A DNA stretch of 12,388 bases from Chloroflexia bacterium (GCA_025927935.1 JAICKM010000122.1:1-12388); one strand, 5' to 3'; shown: positions 1-7,596, counted from the first letter of the stretch. Program-made: numbers and translations. The notes: generated by a model not told the origin, from the letters alone.

Positions 1-2
1 AG

Positions 3-527
3 CTCGCTGGGCTGGGGCTCTTGTTTGCTTTGGCCTATATATACTATTATTCCCGCGCGCCAATACACCGTTTTATTTCCCGCCTGCTGGGCCGCGCCGC
101 CCCGCCCGACGACATGACCCAGGAAACCTTTATTCGCGCTTATCAAAGTCTCGACCGGTTGGGTCAGGACCCGAATCTAAGCGCATGGTTATACCGGATC
201 GCATCAAACGCCTGCCTGGACGCCATGCGGCGCCGCAAGCGGTTTACCTGGCTGCCGATGTTCGACAGATCCGATCGGGACGAAGAGTTTACCACGGACG
301 ATTTTACCCCGCAGATTGTCGAAGCCGACGCGGTGCGTCGCGTCCTGGCCGACATGCCCGCCGCGCTGAGCATGACATTGGTGTTACGCTCGCTGGAAGG
401 CTTCTCCTGCGAGGAAATCGCCGAGATTATGAACGTCCCTAAAGGCACGGTCTTTAGTCGGTTGGCGCGGGCGCGCGAGCAGTTCGCGCGGCTTTATGCC
501 CGGGCCGGCCGAGAGGAAAAGGGATGA
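3..527 (+). CDS. ECF-type RNA polymerase sigma-70 factor, 5' end cut by window edge
   Basis: This encodes an alternative sigma factor that directs RNA polymerase to a specific promoter set. Region 2 is visible in the first ~80 residues: the helix ending HRFISRLLG, then DDMTQETFIRAY (the conserved D-x-x-Q-E-x-F segment) and W-L-Y-R-I-A-x-N-x-C-x-D-x-x-R-R. Region 4 follows near the C-terminus, with LRSLEGFSCEEIAEIMNVPKGTVFSRLARAR forming the helix-turn-helix that reads the -35 element; it is split here only for naming. No sigma region 1 or 3 is present, as expected for ECF factors. The frame stays open to the left edge. A TTG at 21 could start it, but it has no convincing ribosome binding site and would clip the first helix of region 2, so I treat the gene as partial. 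The stop overlaps the next start as ATGA at 524-527, indicating translational coupling to its anti-sigma partner. The ECF subgroup was not determined. The first ~200 bases are more AT-rich than the rest. Confidence 0.93.
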   Translation, partial: LAGLGLLFALAYIYYYSRAPIHRFISRLLGRAAPPDDMTQETFIRAYQSLDRLGQDPNLSAWLYRIASNACLDAMRRRKRFTWLPMFDRSDRDEEFTTDDFTPQIVEADAVRRVLADMPAALSMTLVLRSLEGFSCEEIAEIMNVPKGTVFSRLARAREQFARLYARAGREEKG

Positions 528-3500
528 CCTGTGCGCGTTATCGCGCCCTCATTTCGCGTTACCTCGACGATGAACTCACGCCGCGCCAGCGCGCCGAATT
601 ACTCGATCACGTAAAGCACTGCGCGAGCTGCGCCGCCGACCTGGCCCGCTACCGCCAGGCGGAAGTCTTATTACGCAAGATTCCTGAGGGCGAACCAGCG
701 CCGAAGCTGAAACCGGCGGTGCTACGCGAAGCCCGGCGGCGCCGCCGGCGTGAGCGACACAGCCTGATCTGGCTGCTCTCCGCCGGGGGCCGGGCGAACC
801 CGCGCATGGTGGCCTGTGTGCTGGCGATTGGCCTGCTGCTGCCCGTCCTGGCTGGGGTGTTGCTGCCCGTGGCCTCCGGGCAGGCCATCGGCGCTCGCTT
901 TGGCTTCTCCGCGCCCGCCACGCCCACCTCGGCCTACCTCGACGTACCCGAAAGTCCGACTCCGGCGCCGCCCGGTCCGCTGTCGCCGCCGCATCTGGTC
1001 GCCACCAAGCCCTACGACGGCGCGGAAGGGGTCGATCCGCGCACGAGCCTCGTCGTCAGCTTCGATCAGGCCATGGATCGCCGCTCGGTCGAGCGTGCGT
1101 TCCGCCTCTCGCCGCCCGTGCCCGGCGAGTTCACCTGGGAAGCCGATAACCAGGTGCGGTTCCAGCCCAAGGCGCCCGGCCTGCTCCAGGGGGTCAGCTA
1201 TAGCGTGGCCCTGACCGACGGCGCGCGCAGCTTGGCCGGCGCTGCGTTATCGCCCAGTACCGTATGGGCGTTCCACACCCAGCCGGGGCCGGCCCTCGAC
1301 GCGGTGGTTCCGGCGCCCGGCGCCATTGGGATTACACCCACCGCGACCCTGGTGCTGACCTTTACGCAGCCCATGGATACCGGCTCGGTCGCCTTTACCC
1401 TCGCCCGGCGTCCGGCCCCGGCGGCCGTCCTGGCCGCGAACCGTGCCGAAACCCCGGACCCCGCAGCAGCCTGGACTCCCACCGGCAGCGCAAACTGGTC
1501 CGCCGACCGGCGGGTGCTGCGCTTCACGCCTACCGCCCCGTTGCCGACCGGCGAGCTACAGGTCACGCTGCAACCCGGCGCCCGCACCGGCAACGGCGAC
1601 AATCTGGCCCCCACCGCCTGGAGCTTTACCGTGGCCGGGGACGGCAGCGGTGTGGTGCTGGCTGGCACGCACCTGCTGATGTTGAACGCGACGGTAGCGG
1701 AAATCGGCTACAGCACGAATGTCGACCAGAGCGACGCCGGAGCGCGCGCTGTCCAGTTTGCGCTCTATCCCGCCGGCCGGGCTATGTTGGAGAGCCGCAT
1801 TCCCTGGCTCCTGGGCACCGCCGGCAGCGGCCCCTGGCCGCCCCTGCAAACCGGCGCTAGTCCCCCGGTGAAAACCTGGACCGCGCCCTTGCCGCGCTCG
1901 CTCGAACAACAGGCCGGGCGCAGCCTGACCACGACGATCCCCCTCCACGAGCCGGGACTCTATCTGTTGACGGCGGATAGCGGCGACGGACCCGCCGATC
2001 AGCGGCTGGTCGCGCTGAGTGATGAGGCGCTACTGCTGTTCAAGAGCAACGGCCTCTGGCGCGCGTGGGTCAGTAATCCGCTGACCGGCGCCGGGGTGGA
2101 TGGTGCACAGGTGCGGCTCTACGATCAGGCGGGCGCGGTCCTGGCAAGCGGCGCCACCGATAACCACGGCCTGGCCGCCCTGGTCTTGCCGGCGGATGCC
2201 CATCCGGCCCTGGTCGTCGCCGAACATAACGGCAATCTGACCATTGCCCAGCCCGACCCGGCGGTGATCGCCCAGGCCGCCCTGCAGAGCGCCGATAACC
2301 TGGACGTGACGGTGATCCGCGACCGGGATCGTTACACTCCTGGCGCAACTGTGTTGTTCAGTGCCCTGGTGCGCCCGCCGAAAACCACACCCGCCGCCAC
2401 GGCGATCACAGTACGACTGCTCGACCCGGCCGGGCGGGAGTTGGACGCCCTCAGTCTACAGCCGGACCCGCACGGCGCGCTACATGGCGCCTTCCCGCTG
2501 GCGGCGGGCGTGGCGCCGGGCACCTATTACCTGGCCTTCGCCCTCAGCGACCGGGTGTTCCATGAGCCGGTGCCGGTGGATCCGCTAACCCCCACCAGCG
2601 ACCCGGCAGCCATGCAACTCAACCTGCAAGTCGCTGAGCCCGCCCTCTATGCCGGTGAATTACTAACCGCCACGCTGCAAACCAGTTATGGCCCGGCGCG
2701 GATGGCACCGGAGGTGCCGGTGAGCCTCAGCCTGGTGCCCCTGGGCGACAGCACCCCTACGCTGGTGCTGACGGCCACCACCGGCACGGACGGACAAGCG
2801 CTGGTCCCGTTGCGCCTCCCCGTGCCCGATTCCGGTCAAGGCGCCACGCCCTCCGGCTACCGGCTCGAAGCGAACGCGACCGACTCGCGCGGCCGGAGCG
2901 CCATCGCCGCGACGCTGCTCGAAGTGCGCGCGGGCCGCCTCAGTATGGAGCAAACCGTGCCCACGCGGGCCTTCGCTCCCGACTCCAGTACCGTGATCAC
3001 GATTACCCTGCGCGACGAAGCCGGACATCCGCTGGCCGGACGGGTGGTGAACAGCGGCCTGGCCGACGCCGGGCTGGCGGCGACCAGCGATCCGGCACAA
3101 ACGTCCTCGCTGCTGAACACTGTCACCGCGGTGACGGATGGGCGGGGCGTTGCCACCGCCACAGTGTCGCTGCCGCTGCAAGGCGCCTTCAGCTTGCGCT
3201 CGGTCGTCACCGACAGCGCGGGGATTCCCGTGTCGGCGGCGACGCGCGTGTGGGTCTATGAGCAAGCCAGCCATGTCTCGGCGGTGGTGCCCTGGCTGCC
3301 CGCGACGGAGGCGCTGCTGACCCCCGACCAGGAGAGCTACCGGCCGGGCGAGATCGCGCACCTGTTAATCCAGGCGCCGGGCGCCGGGGGCGGGTTACTC
3401 GTCACGCGGCTGCGCGACCAGATTGTGGATATGCAGAGCGTGACCTTTACCACCGGCGGGGGGGTGGTCGCGGTGACCGTGCCCGCCGATATGCGGACCG

Positions 3501-5884
3501 GCGACCCGCTCGTGGTGGAGTTCCTGCGCTTCGCGACGAACGACTCCGGGCCATACATCGTGAGCCGGCGGCTGCCCTTGCCGGTGCAGCCCAACCAGGA
3601 GCCACGGCTGGACCTGACCGTGCCCACCCCGCCGCCCTCCGGCGCCTATGCGCCCAGCAGTACGCTGCCGGTGCAGCTAACGCTCACGGATGAGGGCATC
3701 AACCCCGCTGCCGCCGAAGTGCTGCTACGCCTGAGCGCCCTGGGCGATGAGGCCGCACCGCTTGCGGCCAGCCCACCCACCGCGAACTGGCCCGCCGGGG
3801 ACAGTGCGGCCCCGGTTATCCAGGCATCCACGGAGGCGCCGGTGTTCTGGAATGCCGGGCTGAGCCTGGACAGCAGCGGCCAGTTGAGCACGACGGTCCG
3901 GCTGCCCGCAGAGGCGGGTATCTGGAATCTCGACGCCTGGGCGCTCACTCCCAATGGCGTGAATCACAGCCAGGTGCTGGTGCGCACGCTGCCACCGCTC
4001 GCGGTGCAATGGGCCATGCCCGAATCGCTGGTCCAGGGCGACAGCACCACCGCCGTCGCTACCATCACCAATAACCAGGAGACCGCCGCCAACGTCAGCC
4101 TGCATTTACAAATGGGGGGCGATCATGCGCTGGATCTGACGAGTCCCCAGGAGCAAAATTTCCGCTTGGCCCCGGGCGAGACCCGGACCGCGACGTGGAC
4201 CATGCGTGCGCCCGCCCCCGGCACCGTACAGGTCAGCCTCGACGCCGCCTGGGGCGCGCCGGGGGCGCCGGGCCTCACCGTCCACCGCAACCAGGCGATA
4301 ATCGTGGCGCCCTACGGCATCGTGGACGAGCAAACCCATGCCGGCACGGTCGGCGATAGCGAATCGATTAACATGACCTTGCCGGGGGATGTGGATCCCG
4401 CGACTGCCCGCCTCGATATCTACTGCGCGACGACGGTGCCGGGCGCCCTGGCCGGCGCTGTGGCCGAGTTGACACCCAGCAGCGGCGCGGGGTCGCGCGG
4501 GCGGATCGATGAGGTCGCCGCCCGTCTCGCCGCGGGGGCCACGCTACGCGCCCTCTACCGTAGCCAGGGCCTCGACCCGGACGATCTACCCGCCGATCTC
4601 GCCGCCAACAGCCAGCTCGATTTGCAGTATCTCTACAGCGCGCAGGGCGCCGACGGCGGCTGGGGACCCTGGCCGGGCACCACCTCCGAGTTGCCGGCGA
4701 CGCTGGCCGTGCTGGAAGCCCTCCAGCAACTCGGCGCGGAACCCGACAGCACGCTCGACGCGCAAACCATCGCCCGCGGTGTGGCCTGGGTGCAACAGGC
4801 GGCCAGCGTGCCCGTCATACCGGGAGCCGCCGTTGATCCGGCACTCGATCCGGCGGTCGCCGATGCCACCGCGCGCGCCATCTACCTGCTGGCGCGCTAC
4901 AATTCGGCTGATCCCACCAGCGTCAACCGGCTGCTGGCCGCCGAGCCGCGGCTGAGCCTGCGCAGCCGCGCCTACCTGGCGCTAACCCTGGCCCAAATCG
5001 GGCGCACCGAGGAGGCGCGCTTGATCGTGGCCCGCTTGGCCGCCGCCGCCGGCAGCAGCGCCGATCCAATCGTCCTAGACGCGTTGCTGATCGCCGATCC
5101 AACGGGGGCGCGCGGTCCCGTTGTGGAGATCGCACGCGCGTTGCTCGGTGCCCGCGTGGGGGCTACCTGGGCGACGCCCGATGAAACCGCGGCGGCGGTG
5201 CGCGCGCTCAGCCATTACGCCGCGGTGGTGCCCGAAACGGCGACTGCGGGCAGCTATCGCATCCTGGTCAACGGCCAGTTGGTCCGTGAAGTCGCCGCGG
5301 GGCCGGCGGCGCCCGATGGTGGGCGCACGCGGCTGACGGTATCCGGCGCACGCCTCCATTCGGGCACCAATACCGTCCGCCTGGAGACGAGTGGGGCACG
5401 CCTCTATTACAGCCTGCGCGTGCAGGCGCCCCTGGCCGCGGACGAACACCCTATCGCCACGCGGCAGAGCGATAGCGCGCCGCTGGGCCTCTTGCGGGTG
5501 TACGAGCCGCTGGCGCCATCCGCCGTGCATGTGGCGTTGACCATGACCGTCGGCATCCCGATGGGGCCGATGCGCCTGGACGATCCGCTCCCCGCCGGGC
5601 TGACCCGCTTGCCGGGACTGCGCTTCGTGCGGCTTGACGGTCCGCCGGACGCGCCCATCGCCGTGGACCTCGCGGGCGCGATTCAGGCGGTGGACCATAT
5701 GCCCGAGGGTCGGGGCCTGCGCGTCTGGTTCGGGCCGCTGCCCGCCGGCAAGTACGCGCTCTCCTATGACGCCGCCACTATCGCCCTGGGCAGTTACACC
5801 GCCCTGCCTGCCCTGCTGCAAACCCAGGATGATCTGGATATCTGGGTGCGCTCCGGCAGCGATAGTCTCTTGCTCGACCACTAG
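524..5884 (+). CDS. Membrane anti-sigma factor fused to an alpha-2-macroglobulin (ZAS zinc finger + TM + two Ig-like + macroglobulin domains)
   Basis: One uninterrupted 1786-residue frame. Residues 1-50 form a ZAS/zf-HC2 anti-sigma domain with C3 and H29-x3-C33-x2-C36. A basic stretch (about 73-94) precedes a single membrane helix (95-117), giving N-in/C-out topology, then a Pro/Ala/Thr stalk (120-155). Two Big_5/SbsA-type Ig-like domains lie at about 156-252 and 256-371. The rest follows bacterial alpha-2-macroglobulin order: macroglobulin domains with the RDRYTPGATV repeat start at 603; a YRPGE strand at 939; a Pro/Ala/Ser-rich bait-like linker at 1074-1104; the A2M domain around W1109; a thioester-type helical domain (about 1320-1570, DGGWGPW at 1377); a YYSL strand at 1628; and a C-terminal domain with LPAGL at 1689. 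The thioester motif GCxEQ reads GRIDE at 1326-1330, so no thioester can form. The family traps proteases. The ATGA overlap with the sigma gene supports a role as its regulator. Sensing is inference. Confidence 0.88.
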   Translation: MTCARYRALISRYLDDELTPRQRAELLDHVKHCASCAADLARYRQAEVLLRKIPEGEPAPKLKPAVLREARRRRRRERHSLIWLLSAGGRANPRMVACVLAIGLLLPVLAGVLLPVASGQAIGARFGFSAPATPTSAYLDVPESPTPAPPGPLSPPHLVATKPYDGAEGVDPRTSLVVSFDQAMDRRSVERAFRLSPPVPGEFTWEADNQVRFQPKAPGLLQGVSYSVALTDGARSLAGAALSPSTVWAFHTQPGPALDAVVPAPGAIGITPTATLVLTFTQPMDTGSVAFTLARRPAPAAVLAANRAETPDPAAAWTPTGSANWSADRRVLRFTPTAPLPTGELQVTLQPGARTGNGDNLAPTAWSFTVAGDGSGVVLAGTHLLMLNATVAEIGYSTNVDQSDAGARAVQFALYPAGRAMLESRIPWLLGTAGSGPWPPLQTGASPPVKTWTAPLPRSLEQQAGRSLTTTIPLHEPGLYLLTADSGDGPADQRLVALSDEALLLFKSNGLWRAWVSNPLTGAGVDGAQVRLYDQAGAVLASGATDNHGLAALVLPADAHPALVVAEHNGNLTIAQPDPAVIAQAALQSADNLDVTVIRDRDRYTPGATVLFSALVRPPKTTPAATAITVRLLDPAGRELDALSLQPDPHGALHGAFPLAAGVAPGTYYLAFALSDRVFHEPVPVDPLTPTSDPAAMQLNLQVAEPALYAGELLTATLQTSYGPARMAPEVPVSLSLVPLGDSTPTLVLTATTGTDGQALVPLRLPVPDSGQGATPSGYRLEANATDSRGRSAIAATLLEVRAGRLSMEQTVPTRAFAPDSSTVITITLRDEAGHPLAGRVVNSGLADAGLAATSDPAQTSSLLNTVTAVTDGRGVATATVSLPLQGAFSLRSVVTDSAGIPVSAATRVWVYEQASHVSAVVPWLPATEALLTPDQESYRPGEIAHLLIQAPGAGGGLLVTRLRDQIVDMQSVTFTTGGGVVAVTVPADMRTGDPLVVEFLRFATNDSGPYIVSRRLPLPVQPNQEPRLDLTVPTPPPSGAYAPSSTLPVQLTLTDEGINPAAAEVLLRLSALGDEAAPLAASPPTANWPAGDSAAPVIQASTEAPVFWNAGLSLDSSGQLSTTVRLPAEAGIWNLDAWALTPNGVNHSQVLVRTLPPLAVQWAMPESLVQGDSTTAVATITNNQETAANVSLHLQMGGDHALDLTSPQEQNFRLAPGETRTATWTMRAPAPGTVQVSLDAAWGAPGAPGLTVHRNQAIIVAPYGIVDEQTHAGTVGDSESINMTLPGDVDPATARLDIYCATTVPGALAGAVAELTPSSGAGSRGRIDEVAARLAAGATLRALYRSQGLDPDDLPADLAANSQLDLQYLYSAQGADGGWGPWPGTTSELPATLAVLEALQQLGAEPDSTLDAQTIARGVAWVQQAASVPVIPGAAVDPALDPAVADATARAIYLLARYNSADPTSVNRLLAAEPRLSLRSRAYLALTLAQIGRTEEARLIVARLAAAAGSSADPIVLDALLIADPTGARGPVVEIARALLGARVGATWATPDETAAAVRALSHYAAVVPETATAGSYRILVNGQLVREVAAGPAAPDGGRTRLTVSGARLHSGTNTVRLETSGARLYYSLRVQAPLAADEHPIATRQSDSAPLGLLRVYEPLAPSAVHVALTMTVGIPMGPMRLDDPLPAGLTRLPGLRFVRLDGPPDAPIAVDLAGAIQAVDHMPEGRGLRVWFGPLPAGKYALSYDAATIALGSYTALPALLQTQDDLDIWVRSGSDSLLLDH

Positions 5885-5906
5885 CGCAGCGCCGCCGTCC
5901 TGCCAG

Positions 5907-5935
5907 GGCCGGGTCGGTTTGAAACCGGCCCCTAC
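5907..5935. repeat. REP-like palindromic repeat, copy 1
   Basis: Positions 5911-5931 form a near-perfect inverted repeat centred on 5921, with one G-T wobble, followed by CCCCTAC. By hand alignment 24 of 29 positions match copy 2 at 9417-9445, in the same orientation. An alternative 7-bp stem pairs 5906-5912 with 5925-5931. The repeat sits just after the macroglobulin stop codon and could act as a weak terminator or mRNA 3' stabiliser. No U-tract follows it, so intrinsic termination is doubtful. Confidence 0.7.
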
Positions 5936-5994
5936 CATTCAACTGCACGATGGCCGCCTGGTGGGCCCCACCCGCAGACTCCACGGCCCGACTC

Positions 5995-6022
5995 CCGACA
6001 AATCCGGGGCAGGTGGTATAAT
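5995..6022 (+). promoter_or_regulatory. Putative promoter of murA, extended -10 type
   Basis: TATAAT at 6017-6022 is a perfect consensus -10 and is preceded by TGG (6014-6016), which makes an extended -10. A weak -35, CCGACA at 5995-6000, matches TTGACA at four positions with a 16-base spacer. Transcription would start near 6029, giving a leader of roughly 180 nt. The same TGGTATAAT string recurs at 7554-7562. Confidence 0.65.
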
Positions 6023-6170
6023 GAGCGCGAGCTATGGCGGCCGGCCCGGTCGATGGGCGCCCGCTATGGAACCCGCGCGGCCCACGCCCGCCCGGACCGG
6101 CCAGACCCCGGCAACCGGTGCGATTATCTGAGCACGCGCCGCGCGGGGCGGTTAATTTGCATATCCACAC

Positions 6171-6190
6171 GGGGCGCGCCCCGGGCGCGC
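6171..6190 (+). promoter_or_regulatory. GC-rich nested hairpin in the murA leader
   Basis: GGGGCGCGCCCC at 6171-6182 is a perfect palindrome. It overlaps a second inverted repeat, GCGCGCC (6174-6180) with GGCGCGC (6184-6190), so the two folds exclude each other. The structure ends 12 bases before the Shine-Dalgarno of murA, where it could modulate translation initiation or transcript stability. No terminator U-tract follows it. Regulation is inference, and in GC-rich DNA such palindromes can be incidental. Confidence 0.4.
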
Positions 6191-6212
6191 TTCCGGCTGT
6201 CAGGGAGGAATC

Positions 6213-7490
6213 ATGGAGCAATTTATCGTCGAAGGCGGGCATCCGCTCCACGGGGTGCTGCGCCCGGCGGGCAACAAGAACGCGGCGCTGCCGATGCTGG
6301 CGGCGGCCCTGTTGACCGATGAGCCGGTCGTTTTGCAGAATGTGCCGGAGATCGACGATGTCCGGGTGATGCTGCGGCTGCTGGAACGCCTGGGCGTCGA
6401 GGTGGAGCAAAGCGACCACGCCGTGCGGCTCTGGGCGCGGGATCCGCAAGCGTCGGCTCTGGACCCCGATCTGTGCCGGCGGATTCGGACCTCGCTGCTG
6501 CTGGCCGGGCCGTTGCTGGCCCGTTGCGGCACGGCGGCCCTGGGCTTGCCCGGCGGCGACACCATCGGACGGCGGCGCAACGATACCCACCTGCTGGCCT
6601 TGCGCGCGCTGGGCGCCGAAGTCGAAGTCTCGGACAGCCAGTACAGCTTCCGCGCCGAGCGCCTGCGCGGGGCCGAGATCTTCCTCGATGAGGCCAGCGT
6701 GACCGGCACCGAGCAGGCCATGCTGGCCGCCTGCACGGCGGAAGGCACGACCATTATCCGCAACGCCGCATCGGAGCCGCATGTGCAGGACCTGGGCCAT
6801 TTCCTCAACATCCTGGGCGCGTGCATCCACGGCATCGGCAGCAACACGCTGGAGATTCGCGGCGTGCCTCGCCTCCACGGCGGCACCTACCGCATTATGT
6901 CGGATCACATGGAGGTCGGGTCGTTTATCGGCCTGGCCGCCATCACCGGCAGCGAAGTGCTGATCAAGGATGCCGTCCCGGAGCACCTGCACATGACCAG
7001 CCTCGTCTTCCAGCGGTTGGGGGTGCGCACGGAAGTGCGCGGGCCGGATATTTTTGTGCCCGGCGGCCAGGAACTGCGCGTGGAGAGCGATACCCACGGC
7101 GCGATCCTGAAGATCGACGACGGCCCCTGGCCCGCGTTCCCCAGCGACCTGATGAGTATCGCCCTGGTCGTGGCGACGCAGGCCGAGGGCACGGTGCTGA
7201 TCTTCGAGAAGATGTTCGAGAGCCGCCTCTTCTTCGTGGATAAGTTGATCGGCATGGGCGCCCGCATCGTGCTCTGCGACCCGCACCGGGCGGTCATCAT
7301 CGGCCGCTCGCCTCTGCACGGCGAGGAGTTAGCCAGCCCCGACATCCGCGCCGGGATGGCCCTGCTCACGGCGTCGCTTTGTGCCCGCGGCACCAGCGTC
7401 ATCCAGAACGTCGGCCAGATCGACCGCGGCTATGAGCGGATCGAGGAACGCCTGGCGGCCGTCGGCGCGCGCATTCGCCGCGTCGGCTAG
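6213..7490 (+). CDS. murA: UDP-N-acetylglucosamine 1-carboxyvinyltransferase (MurA), Cys-to-Asp active-site type
   Basis: This cytoplasmic enzyme transfers enolpyruvate from phosphoenolpyruvate to UDP-GlcNAc, the first committed step of peptidoglycan synthesis. Its 425 residues match the family length (about 420). GNKNAALP at the N-terminus carries K22, the conserved substrate-binding Lys. [13 protein letters not shown] precedes the active-site loop GGDTIGRRR, in which D116 stands where most MurAs have the PEP- and fosfomycin-reactive Cys (C115 in E. coli); R121 aligns with R120. PSDLMS places the catalytic Asp at D312, and DIRAGMAL gives R379, equivalent to the late active-site Arg. One unusual spot is SDHMEVGSF, where most members have PDRIETGTF. 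The start is chosen on the ATG with GGGAGG four bases upstream. The gene appears to be a single transcription unit with its own promoter and a terminator-like hairpin behind it. AroA (EPSP synthase) is the related alternative, but the GNKNA and GG-x-TIG motifs favour MurA. Confidence 0.94.
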   Translation: MEQFIVEGGHPLHGVLRPAGNKNAALPMLAAALLTDEPVVLQNVPEIDDVRVMLRLLERLGVEVEQSDHAVRLWARDPQASALDPDLCRRIRTSLLLAGPLLARCGTAALGLPGGDTIGRRRNDTHLLALRALGAEVEVSDSQYSFRAERLRGAEIFLDEASVTGTEQAMLAACTAEGTTIIRNAASEPHVQDLGHFLNILGACIHGIGSNTLEIRGVPRLHGGTYRIMSDHMEVGSFIGLAAITGSEVLIKDAVPEHLHMTSLVFQRLGVRTEVRGPDIFVPGGQELRVESDTHGAILKIDDGPWPAFPSDLMSIALVVATQAEGTVLIFEKMFESRLFFVDKLIGMGARIVLCDPHRAVIIGRSPLHGEELASPDIRAGMALLTASLCARGTSVIQNVGQIDRGYERIEERLAAVGARIRRVG

Positions 7491-7517
7491 CACGCGGCGG
7501 AGCAGGCCACCGAAGGA

Positions 7518-7540
7518 GGCCGAGCGTCATACGCTCGGCC
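7518..7540 (+). terminator. Terminator-like hairpin after murA
   Basis: A perfect 10-bp stem, GGCCGAGCGT (7518-7527) pairing with ACGCTCGGCC (7531-7540), closes a 3-base loop 27 bases after the murA stop. The following bases are only mildly T-rich (CTCTGCTACTTTCT), so this is an imperfect intrinsic terminator. Its place between a stop codon and a new promoter supports the role. Confidence 0.6.
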
Positions 7541-7553
7541 CTCTGCTACTTTC

Positions 7554-7562
7554 TGGTATAAT
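7554..7562 (+). promoter_or_regulatory. Putative extended -10 promoter of the 195-aa gene and CoA-transferase
   Basis: TGG followed by TATAAT at 7557-7562 is identical to the murA -10 region. No recognisable -35 lies 16-18 bases upstream, which is tolerated by extended -10 promoters. The surrounding 7543-7592 segment is clearly AT-rich compared with the window. Predicted transcription starts near 7569, about 70 nt before the ATG at 7640. Confidence 0.6.
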
Positions 7563-7596
7563 TAAAGGGCTTTTTGCCTGTTTTATATTGCTTGGC

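Larger units (their letters stand above)
5885..6212. other. Intergenic region between the anti-sigma/macroglobulin gene and murA
   Basis: This 328-base stretch has no credible gene. It holds a REP-like palindrome 23 bases after the macroglobulin stop, then about 60 bases without recognisable signals. A sigma-70-type promoter with TATAAT at 6017-6022 follows, then a long GC-rich leader with nested palindromes at 6171-6190, and a strong Shine-Dalgarno (GGGAGG, 6203-6208) in front of murA. Frames that stay open across it are compositional artefacts of high GC. Confidence 0.75.

Noticed and set aside
2663..3361. Minus-strand open frame of 232 codons inside the macroglobulin gene
   Set aside because: The sense strand encodes continuous macroglobulin domains; the antisense product has no recognisable domain and no ribosome binding site evidence.
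524..5884. Sequencing or assembly artefact joining a short anti-sigma gene to a separate macroglobulin gene
   Set aside because: The frame is continuous with no stop or composition break at the junction, and a membrane helix plus Pro-rich stalk links the parts sensibly. It cannot be fully excluded without read data.
5634..6131. Plus-strand frame across the macroglobulin end and spacer, containing a GLKPAPT peptide
   Set aside because: The peptide is only the translation of the REP-like palindrome. The same kind of string (GCKPAPT) arises from copy 2 in a different shadow frame, so this is repeat sequence and not a gene.
5778..7319. Long minus-strand open frame of 513 codons overlapping murA and the intergenic region
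   Set aside because: It lies antisense to the well-supported murA and the macroglobulin end, has low-complexity Arg/Gly/His-rich composition and matches no family. This is typical of GC-rich antisense shadows.
6213..7490. Assignment as AroA (EPSP synthase)
   Set aside because: GNKNAALP, the GG-x-TIG loop and overall length match MurA; AroA signature motifs such as LGNAGTAMR are absent.
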